From contig JAJKFL010000005.1 of assembly GCA_021186555.1 (NCBI GenBank), forward strand, positions 25,484,635 through 25,548,634: a DNA stretch of 64,000 bases, written 5' to 3'. Positions 49,201 to 61,200 of this stretch are shown one piece after another. A model generated the notes under the pieces. The model was not told where the DNA came from and ran no database searches. It saw only the letters and a program-made list of their open reading frames with translations. Source of the DNA: Reticulitermes speratus (taxonomy: Eukaryota > Arthropoda > Insecta > Blattodea > Rhinotermitidae). Each line of letters starts with the position of its first letter. The first letter of the stretch is position 1. The translations under genes were made by a program, and so were the position numbers.

Positions 49201-52200
49201 GGACATTGGATTTAAAGTGATTGCTCTTCATAATCTGACTCTCAGTGAGATGAGAAATGCTCTCCATGAGTTTTGTCAGTTATTACCAAAAGGGGGATAT
49301 GGTAAGACATTGTGTTTTTTTTTTGAGACTCACTTTCAGTTTAAGTTATGATGGAATTTTTATGCAGTTAGCCCTTCAAAGGTGAATAATTTTCTCTTTA
49401 TTGTGTGAAAGGAGCCATTTTGGTATCCAGTGATGGGGTCAGTAAAACTAGTTATGTTTCAAGAATTTTAATGCAGTTTGTATTTAATCCGTAGTTAAAT
49501 TCATAGTCTGGACTTACAACAACTGTCATGTAAAAATTGTGTTCATATAGTTCAAAAGTAGAAACATGTTAGCATTAAAATTCAGGGAGTGCAATGTGCG
49601 TATAGGACACTTTCCTTTGTGACAGACTAAACTAATGTGTATAAGGGTGTTTAGGTGATGTCCCTCCAAACTGAAAGATGAAGTATTAACCCCTTTGCAT
49701 ACTACTATGATTTTGTATACAGACACTCCCCCAATGTACGCAGTTGCAAGTTATGCAATTTCAAACTTACGCAGTTTAAAATAAAATGAAATAATAAGGT
49801 TTTTGAAATGCATGCCAAATGTTCCCTTGTGGGAATGAACATGCGAGGAGATGAAGGTGGTGGAAGAATACTGCTGGGCGATAACACCGGCGGCAGGGTA
49901 GTCATGCTGCAGCCGATTAGAATAGACTAAATGATGGGTCAAGCCCTTTTGGTCCCGATGCATGTAGGCCTTTTACAGGCCTTTTGTCCCCTTAAGCTGA
50001 AGTCCAAGGCATGGGAGCCCAGTCCCTTTAATAAAGTTCCAGATCGCCCCCAGACATAGATTTCTGACGTCCTCAGGGTCCAAAAAGAAGGAACCCAGGT
50101 AAGTATGTGTGAGTGTCACCAGAGCTTCACACTCGCACAAAACAAGCTGAGGTCTCCTCCTGTGCTCTGCACCTCCTACACAACGGACTGTCTGTCAGCC
50201 CCATTATGTAGAGGTGTCTTCTCAGGGTTTTATGTCCAATAAGAAGGCCAGTAACTACCCTGGATTGCATCCTATTAAAGGACAGTAGCCTAGTCTTAGC
50301 AGTAGTACAAGGGCCCGAGATCAATTCTTGTGCCTGTCTTTGAGTGCTGGTAAGACCCTGCCACATTGTCATGTGCTGTTTAGCCAGCCAGCACTGAATT
50401 TTCTTCTTTTTGCAACTGATTACATTCCAGTGTGTCAGAGTTTGGATTTTAACCAGACTCCCTTGTATGTGCTTATACTGTTAACCATACATATATTGAA
50501 TTCCAACTTGTGTCAGACCTTCCAGAACATAACTGTTGCATAAGTTGGGGAGTGTATGTGTGCAAAAAATAAAAGTTTTCCAGATGGATGCTTTGAATTT
50601 CCCTCAAATTAGTCTTCACCCTCAACTCTTGTCCCTAAAATTGACTGTATAGGTATAGTACATGTATTGTTTACGAAGTGAACTGTATTGGCATTGTCTG
50701 ATGACTTTTGTTAGCCGTAAAATTAGGCACTATTATCATAACCAGCACACATTATTCAGTTGTCAAATTATGTCATTCGAGTGACATCTTAGTGGGTATG
50801 ATAATGCTGTCCATAATTAAATTGTCTCTTAAAGAATTATTTTGCCTGGTATGTCCTGGGTATGCGAAGTATGTTCTTATTTTAGTTCTGCAGGTTAGTA
50901 GTTGCTATTGTAGGTCACATATGGCAGTGACATGTCATATTTGTACAGAGGTGGGAAAATTGTGGCATTTGGACGAATATGGCTTTGAGGTGAAATTGGC
51001 AAGATAAGAGTTTTATAAATAAATCAGCGGTAACAAAAATTCAAAACATATGCAGTACATTTGTTGGTATATAGCTGATTTTTTAGCAAATACTGTATGC
51101 ACATATCAAGTGTCCAGCTCACAGAGGTTTCTGGGGTTTCAGAACAGCTTGTGCACAAAGAAGAGAGTGTACCACTGAGCTGTTACATAAACATAACAAG
51201 TGGCATTATTCTGCTGCTTCTTCATGCAGGTTATATGGCACAGACGTGTGCAGTATATTCGTAACACAGTCATTACAATTTGGGTGCATTTTTATGACAC
51301 CTTTGTACAGTCAGTGTGAAAACAGTGGCTACAAGGAGTCTTCATTTAGATCCAGAAGAGACTGATAGTGAATTAGCTAGTACAAGTGTTAATGTGGATG
51401 GTGATTGTGATGATTTCACCTGCGGATGAAGACTGGGTGCAGGTGTCAGATATTGACATAATTTTATTATATGAATTATGTATGTGTAATTTTTTTTTAA
51501 TCTCAGCTAGTAGTTGTTTAAACATGTTCAATACTCTTGTGTATTTTAGGATTCTTCTACTTTGTTGGGCATGGTTTCGAGATCCAGGAAAAATACATGT
51601 TGCCAGTAGATGCACCAGGGTCATACCTCCGCTGTAACAGTCTATGTGAGAAAGAAGTGATTCGAGATGTAATGGAAGTGACACCAAGACTGTTCCTCAT
51701 TTTGCTTGACATGTGTCTGAAAGTCCCTGACAGGTCAGAATTTATTGTACTTCGTAGAACAATAAGCTACATAGAGCTTTTCCATGATTTTCCTCAGTTC
51801 TTGTCAAATCCTGGTGTATATTAATTGTTTGAAGCCTGAAATTCAACTAAATAATATGTAACACATACTAGCTCTGAGCAGAACTGATAAAACCTTAATT
51901 TTGTATTGGATAGATTTCTAGTCTTACTTTTGTCAGTAATATTAGTGTTTAATTTAATTCAGTTTAAGTTTTATGAAGAATTTGTTATGTACAGATGCTG
52001 TATGTGTTAAATTAGTCAGATACAACAGTGAAGTTTTGCTTCAACAACATTTGTAACTGTTGACTTACAGTTTCTTATACATGATGTATAAAGGGTAAAA
52101 CTTCCCAGTACATGCCATGAAGGTATATAGGGGGAGTAGAGGTATAGCTCCATGCCTTAACCTCAGCACTAGATGGAGGTGAGTGGTTGACTTGATGCCC

Positions 52201-55200
52201 TGGCAGCTTTACCCGTGGCAAACAGTCCTGGTATCCATTGAATAGGAAGCTGGATGGGTCCCACAGCCGGTCTGGATGATTTGGAGAAAAGAAATGTCTC
52301 TTGCCCTTCCAGGATTCAAACCCTGGGTTGTCCAACCAGTAGCCTAATTGCTATACCACTGTGCTTTTCCAGCTACATATGTGATGTGTAGGTGTGAGTA
52401 TGCTGATAACCTATATTCTCCAAACCAAATATGACATGTTAGCTTGAGTGATTTGTTAGTAGTAACCATCAGGCTAAAAGCCAGAGAAAATTTTCATGTG
52501 GCCACCATGGTATATTATATTATGTTACATACGGTATTTTTCCCAAGCTTTGTAACCATGTATTATTTCAGGACCTAAAAGTAAGTGTTACTGGTGGCTC
52601 TCCCACCTTAAAATTTTGCATATGTGTTATGTTGTTATTACTGATTGTAGGAAATTGCCTTTTTAGTATATGGCCTTTTAAATGCCGTGTTTTTGCTCAC
52701 CAGAGCACTATTCAATTTAAAATCCCACTGCAGGACAGGGTTTTTCCTTTTGGAGAAAATGGGGATACATTTCATGGGACAGCATTGTCCCATTCATCCA
52801 TTAAAGGTTAAAATGTGTGGTCTCGGGGGTGCCCTCTGGTTTCATGTATTTGTACTAGGTTTTGTGAAAATTTGTTAGGTTGTTTGAAATTTGACGTGGG
52901 GATGGAGACATGACACACACACACACACACACACACATGCGGCAATCTTGTAAGCCTTTTAACCCCCCCCCCCCCCCTTTTATTATGGGCTAAAAAAAAT
53001 TAAATTTCTGCTTTGCCAGAAACATTGTTTCCAGGCAGATGCCATGATGGTTCCTCAAAATAGGTCATGCCCACCTGTTTCCACAGTTTTCCATTCATCA
53101 TTCACAGCCATCCTACCAGTTAATACTGTATGTATTAGTTGTAAAAGTTTCTCCTGAAGGATTGATCAACAATACACATCTGTCATGGAACTGTAGTTTA
53201 TCCATAACATTGCGATGATATGAACGACATACAAAATTAAGAAGTTTTAATTGCAATTTTCTATTATTGTTATTAATGTGCAAACTCAAAATTTATAACA
53301 TAAGACAATGATTCCTGGCTGTCTGGATTTTGTCTGTTGTGTAACATTCCAAACAAAACACATTTCCAAAACCTAGTCTGTTTCCATTCCAAAGTTAAAA
53401 GTTGGGAAGACACATACTCAGTTGAATCTGTTAGAAAGCACTAATCCCAATCACTGCACTGCACATTGCATTCTGTTCAGAATGTTAAATGCTGAGAAAA
53501 GTCCAGAAATACAGTAATTAGAAGTGAATCAAGAATAGTATACACAAGAAGTAAAAGGAAAATATTTTTACTGGACATCCTGTTATATTTGTGTTATAAC
53601 ATTTCATATTATTCAGCTTTTTAATGAATAGAGATTGTAAAATCAACTAGCTGTCACTGTACAGTGTCAACATAGAGGTGCTTGTAGATTCGGGGAAAGA
53701 CTGTCATCAGTGTTGAGAAAGGAAATGTTCCATAGCTCCTTATGTGGGATTGTTCATTGTTAATTTTAATTATAGATTACCCATTCAACAAGGAAGTCTT
53801 CATTCCAAAATTGGAATAACACATTGAATGACGTACATGAAAGATTTTGTAGAATATAAGAAGTAGAATGAGAACATTGGGTGTAATAATTACCACTACA
53901 AGATTCCACACACCTCATACAAGTTAATCATTGAATAGAAGATCAACACACAACCAGGACTAAAACACCCCATACTTGAATTGAAATAGTTTTAACAGAC
54001 AATAAAAATAAACACAGTGTGTAGCTGCTATAATAATAATATTTTTAAAGAAACAGCAATGTATACAAAAACTGTAAATTATGAGATCTCATAATCCTAG
54101 TGTATAACATAACATGCTCTTTTTACCTTTTACATACAGTTTTTATACAAAGCCTGGTGATGATCTGTATATAGGATCCAAACATGTTACTTGCAATTGA
54201 AATAAACTTTAGAGTTGTGTTGAGACTAAACCTGCATTTGTATCAAATGATAACAGCACAGTGGGATGACAGTTATCAAAATGTTGATGAAACATTAAAA
54301 TGGGAGGTCTGACTGGGAACTGTAACAGGGTTACAGCCTACAAAACAACAGACTAGGAAGGTTACAACAGAACAGTTACAGATGTATAGTGACAATGTGC
54401 ATACATCAGTATGTAACTTTACTGAAGTAAAAGAGTGACTGGTAGCAGGATGAACAAATAATCTGTATTATGATCCAAGGTATCAAAAAAGGTGGCTTCT
54501 GAGGCATAAGTATGGAGTGAAAGTGAGAGATGTATAGGATGAACAATCAACATCCAGTGATAACTTGCAAAATAAAAGAGACCGACTGCTCATGAAAAAG
54601 TATGTAGTGATAATGATAATGAAAGACTTCACTAGGAATATATATATATGCTACTGTTAGTACATAATTAATTTCTTTGAATATCCAGGTAGGTAATCTG
54701 ATATTAAAATATTTTCATGTCCATGGTGGATAAATTCGTGATGTGAAGCTGCTGTAAGCATCGGTAGCAACACTGATGATGACCACACATAAGTTTAAAC
54801 AAACGTGTCAAAAAACCTTATGGTGGTATTTTGCAATGAGGGCTGCTAGGTTTTACATATTGTATGTAATTACTGTACTCATGTCACAGGAATGAAAATC
54901 CAGGCATTCATGAGGAACTGCCAGATGTATTTTTGTATCAGCCCCAGAGGAATCTAATTCAGCAGTATGCTACAACAAGTAACTTAGGTGCATATGAAAG
55001 GTCTACTGATGTCAATGGCATATATGTAAATCACTTGAAGAAACATCTGGCAAAGGATATTCCTATTCTTAATATACTGAAAATGGTTCGCAAAGGTAAG
55101 TGAGCTTATTGTTCGAGTTGTCCTTGAACTTTAAGCACCATGCCATTAAGACGGGGGCAGTTGAGCTGTAGCTTTCTTAACCCAAGCACAAGATGGAGAG

Positions 55201-58200
55201 GTGGAAGTGAGTGGTCAGCCTCACTTCCTCACAGCTTTATTCCCAGGAAAACATCCCCCATTGGCCATTGGATGTAGGCCCCAGAGCCTATTTGGAGGTT
55301 GTGGAGAAGAGAAAGATCTTTCTTCTGTACATACAACGTGACTTCAAACGATGTATGCACAGTTAGATTCCATTGTCCTTAAACATTACAACAGGCACAT
55401 TTCAGTGCTTATATGTGCTTGTGTTCTGTGCTAACATTGGTTTATAACCAGCTGCTGGTATGCTGTGTGTTCATTGTAATAATAAACACACAGCACACCA
55501 GCAGCAGGCTATAAATCAACAGTAGCACTGAAGATGAAATATATGCAAATGTTGAAATTCACATCTTGTAACAGAGTGTTGTAAAGTGTAAAGGCAGTTG
55601 GAAGTCTGATTGTGCCACACATGAGGAAGGTCTGTGCTTCTGCCAGGCATGAAGTCCCAATTCCTCAATTGTCCAGCCCATAGCCTAGTCACTGTACTGA
55701 TAGAGCTACCCCAGGTATTATCTTTTGTGTAATGTGAGCTTATTAGTCATTTGCAGGAAGTGAATGAATGAATGAATGTATGTATGTATGTAGTATGGAA
55801 AGTTATGGCTCTCTGACAGTCTCTGTGTTACAGCGTGCAGTTACTGAAGTATTGTGATGATATTTAGTATGGGAGAGGGGACTACAGTAATTGTTGTTAG
55901 GTAAACTGTATTGTTCTTTTGGTCCAGTATAATTCCTACTTCACATGAAACTTGAATACAACTTCACAACTTTCCTCAAAATCACTTCTCCTTACAAAAT
56001 CAGATACGTGACAAATAGGTCTCAACGTTACAACATATATTTGAAACATGTTAATTTTTTGGTACATTGAACACTTGATGAAATGCAACATGAAACAATT
56101 TGTGGAGGTATGCAGTATGGTATCTGTAGTGTTTTGCTCTACAGTAACATATTTGTCAAAAATATGTGTTACTTATGAGTGTATTTTCAATGCTTTGCCC
56201 CCCAAAATCTTTTTCTCTACTCCCTATTCCTTGGCACACATAAAGATAGTTTTATCTATATAATCTAAATCTTCTTGCAGCAGTGAATTCAGTGAAACTT
56301 TCTTGGGCTAGCAGCTACATCATGTGGAAGAATGATGAATAAACCGTTTGAAGAACCACCTCTGGCCTCATCATCACGGAACTGATGACCAGGACAGAGG
56401 TGGTTCTCAAAATGTTGGTTTATTCAACATTCTACCACATGACACAGCTGCTAGCGCAAGAACGTTTTATTCAGTTTCATCTACTTCAAGGATGGTGTCA
56501 CATTGACTCCAGCAGAGATATTGGATGGTCCTGATGATTGAAGGATTTTTCTATATTCTAGAGTCAGTTGATAATTGCATAGTGCACCAAGCCATAATTC
56601 TTTTGTGTGAGATACTTTATGTATATGACTTCATGTATGTACCTAAATACTAATAGGTAGGTTAGCCAGAGATAAATGGCTGCAAGGAAATATATTAGCA
56701 TATTGTCCATTATTTTGAACCATGTATGAAATTAAATGTCAGAAAACATCTTACAAATGCAGTGCAGTTTGTGTTTCTCTCAAAAGCAAACTGTGAACTG
56801 AAGAACTGTTTAACAAATGTGCAGCAGTGCAATTCTATTAAGTGCACTAGACAGACTAGATTTTATTATGATACTAGGTATTTTAACACTACAAATTGTA
56901 TCATAATTCACGAGGTTTTAAATATTGGTGTGGCTCCCTGATTGTGGCGGTCAGCCACTGAAACATGTAGGAGTCGATTGATGTCGTGTATGTACTCGTA
57001 TGTGCAAGTTGTTGGGTTTATAAAAAAAATGAATTTACATTTTATTATTTATCCTTTTGCCTTGCCTAACAAGGTAGACTGTTGTCATGCTTACAATATT
57101 AAAGCAGAATCTACAAATGATACATAATTACTGCTACCATTGTACCCATTGAAAAATTCAATGGGCAGTCAGTTACTTAAATTACAGTCATCTGCTAGTG
57201 CTTTTTAGCATATGAGCAGGTTTAGTCTCCCTTGGAAGGTAATTTCTTTCACTTTTTCATTCCCCACCCCATCTTCCATTCCTTGTTTATCTTTCCCTCA
57301 TTTCTCCCTTACTCCTTTACCATTCCCTTTATTTGTCCATCTTATTATAATTTGTCTCCACCTTCCTTTGTCCCTCCCTTGTCCATTGAAACAGTTTCCA
57401 TAAATGTCACTCAAATGCTTTTACATTACAGAAGATATGAAAGAATGTGCCAAATGTAATAAACAGTGTGTCAGACAGATCACTTTTGCATTTTGTATTT
57501 ATGGAAACAGCGTGAGAATGACAAAACAATAAACCAACAAATGTTGACCCACCTAGACTGATTATATAATCTGATAGCACTGTGATACTGTAAATTTAAG
57601 TTGTATGACAAAGGATTGAGGACAGGTTTGTTTTTCAGAAATTGCAAATGAATCAGCTGATGCGGCAGATAAACAGGTGCCACTCACAAGTTCAAATGTG
57701 GTTGATGATTTTTATCTGACAGATTCTGTAACAGGTATGTTGGTAACAGGCATAAACTGATTGCGCAGTGGCTGCTTGCAGTTTATTCACAGACATAAAA
57801 ATATTTAAATTATATACCACTTACAAAAAGTTAAAAAAATAATCGTTAAGAAGATATTTAATTAACAGTTCAAAATCTAGTTGTCATATCCATGGCATTG
57901 TATAAATAGTATGATAATATGTATGAAAATTCCATGTCTATATAATTGTTTTTATTGTAGTCTTCTGAGTTGTGACATCATGTAATCCAGTGGCTGGTCA
58001 CTGATGTAACACTGAAAATTTATGTATAGGACCTGAAGTGGCTTGCAGTATATGAGTAGCTTGCTATAAGGGACTGGATGAACAGAAGAAATAGGAAACT
58101 ATTTGAGACTTGTGACAGTATTGTTGGCAGCACACTTAAAGGTGTATCTATTCAAATTGGTGTTAGTATATACGTATATTCTCGAATCTAATCCGCACCC

Positions 58201-61200
58201 TTTTTACAGTTTTAGAGGGCTAAAAAATCAGATGCGTATTAGATTCGCGTGCGGATTAGATTCGCGGTCTAGAGCGGATTTTGGAAAAATGATTGAGCTG
58301 CTGTACGTGCCGTAAGAACAATACAATACATAATCTATTATTTTATTATTTATTATTATAATTTATTATTCATCAGACTCGCCGTCATCACTCATAACTG
58401 AATCGTTATCCGTGCTCTCCACCCAGTCACTATCATCTTTATCTTCAACATCGTCCTCCCATACAATGTCATCGCTGCCTTGTGTTTCCGCCATAGTCGA
58501 ACGTTGCTTTCATCAACTCCAAAAATTGAAGCGGCTTTGCGGTTTCCATTCTCCTCTGCGCACCGAATAACTTCACGTTTGAACTTTGCCGTATATGAGA
58601 GTCGTTTAGATTTCAGGCATCCCTCTTCCATAACTACGGTACACGACAAATTGGAACAAGCACCTCCCACGTTTCAACAACTAAGGCTCAGCTGGCTTCA
58701 GACGAGATTGCGCACATCTGTTGAGAAAGGCCCCGCTTCTATCGGTATGACTCATCGGCCACAGGCGTAGCGTCGGATTTTAACGCATTGGTAACATCCA
58801 ATATTATTCAATCAGTCGCCCCGTGGGCAAGGGGTGGTTGAAGGAAAGGTGCGGATTAGAATTGCGAACTAACTTTTTTTCGTTTAAGAAGTCGCCAAAA
58901 ACTGGGTGCGTATTAGATTCGGATGCGTATTAGATTCGAGAATATACGGTAATCCTGTTTGTAGGAGGAGTATGAATGCGGAGTTAAACTGACTTTTATA
59001 TACGGTGTCCAGGGTTTTAGGAGGCTGTAAATTCTGAGCCATTGTACACACTGGAAAAACAAGATCCTGAAATGAATACAAATGCAAGTCTGTGACATTA
59101 TGTTGTACATGCCATGCAGTTTTAAGTTACATTACATATGTTTATTATTCTAATATGCCAAAAACCTTTTTCGTGATGACTCCACAAACTTATGTTATAA
59201 AAAAACCAGTGTGAACTGATATGCAGCACAAGAAAAACGTAACCTATGGTGGCAGAGTCAACCCTGAAGAGGACACCAATTTAGATGTTGAAATGCCTAG
59301 GTCATAGACAATACTTGTGACAATGTGACAGATTGTTGGTCTATAATGACAGTAAATATCATGCCTCCAAATTTGTACCTGCACTCCTTTAGTGGCAGAA
59401 CAGGCCTGTATCCATTAACTGATTTCAGCCCATGCACATCTTGGTATATCAGCTGTCTTGCTGCTGCAGTGATCCTGTGTTGGAGTTCATTGAAGTTGGT
59501 CACCTGCTCAGTACACCCATAATTGTCATACAATCCTATAATTAAAATAAAGAAAGGGGGTATCAGATCTTATGATCTTGAGGAGCCAAGTGATTAGGCC
59601 TCACCTCCTGGCTCTGTTGATATGCTAGAGTACTTTACCTTCCCAGAACTGGAAGGAGACAAATTTGAAAACTTGAACAACGTGGAGCACCACCTCATTA
59701 CATCAACATTGTACATGATGTGCTCAGTGACAGGTGATGCCTGATTACTTGGCTTCCCAGGTCGCCATATTTGACACCTCACAATTTTTATCTTGCAGGG
59801 TTATGTCAGGTTGCCAACTTCAATGAATTCAAGTTGCTCACTGTAGCTACTGAAATGTAACTCAAGAGATGCTGAGGCATGTGAGGGCTCTTAACTCTCT
59901 TATTGCTAAGAGCGTTACTTCCTGTGTGCTACGTAACATAGGCACAAGGCCCTTGTAGGACACAGATGTGCCAGTCAGAAGTGCATACTGTGAACCCAAA
60001 TGACTACCACAAGTCTCCAGTAAGTAAACTTACTTCTATACACTGCATTATGTAGTCATGAGGCCCTTGTAGGAGAGAGACGTGTCTGTCAGAAGTTCAT
60101 TTTATGAACCCAAATGACTATCACAAGTCCCCTTTAAAGGAACTTGCTTCTGTACACTGTGTTATGTAGTTGTGAGGCCCTTGAAGGAGAGATACATATC
60201 AGAAGTTCATTTTATGAACCAAAATGACTACCACAAGACTCAAACTTTTGCACTTCATTCACCATGCACAGTTGTTGATGGAGAAGCCGAGATAGCTCCT
60301 AACTGGTCACTGGCATCCATCTTTGTTCTCTTCAGGAGGAGAATAGATGTATTCAGTGTTCACTTGAATTACGTGTCTGAATTCAGTTTTAATGTAAAAC
60401 GTTTATTACTGTATCTTTTCATAATGGTGACACTAAAATGTCAGTGGATTGTATGGGGAATTGTCACACAATTCATATATCCAGTTTGGAACTTGTGATA
60501 TATACTGATCTGCTGTGTAAGCAAGTGTTGGCGCTGGATATCGGAGTAGAGACAGTATTGTTTTTATACGTGTTTGCGTACCTGTGTAATGTCTATTAAA
60601 ATCATTGTACACAGGAAACATTTTGAGAATGGATAAACTAAATTTGATATTGGAAAGTGTCATAAACAACTGTCAAGCCATCACACTTTTCATTTGGGTA
60701 GGACAGTTTTAACAACCCCTTGAATACCTACATGCATTTCTGTGCTCACATCCACTATGACTCACTGAATATTTATTGGAATGAAAAGTGTACTGAATGA
60801 AGTTTAAGCAATATATGAAATGCATTTTATGTCCAGTACACTTTCTGTAAGTGTGATGTTTTTGAGAATATTAAACAGGAGTCAGTAAACACCCCAGGAT
60901 TATTGTTAAATATTTTCAAAGTTTTATGCTGAACAAACTTTAAAACAACATTAAAATAAACAATCAGCATTGGTTGTCTAACCATATACAAAGGTTACTG
61001 AAGTCTTGTATTTATTTGTACTTGGTGTGATTTCAGATGGTGTGAAATGCAGAAAGACACATTGAAAATTAATGTGTCAGCATTTTTTGCTTGCAGTCAT
61101 TAATTTTGCTCTGTTTAAAAGAGAATCCAAAGTTTTGCATTCATTCAGTGAATATTTAGAAGTAGTAACAGAGCAAATGCACCAGAATTGTTCTGCCATG

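Noticed and set aside
57212-57459. Pro/Ser/Phe-rich frames in intron 9
   Set aside because: Low-complexity translation of a pyrimidine-rich tract.
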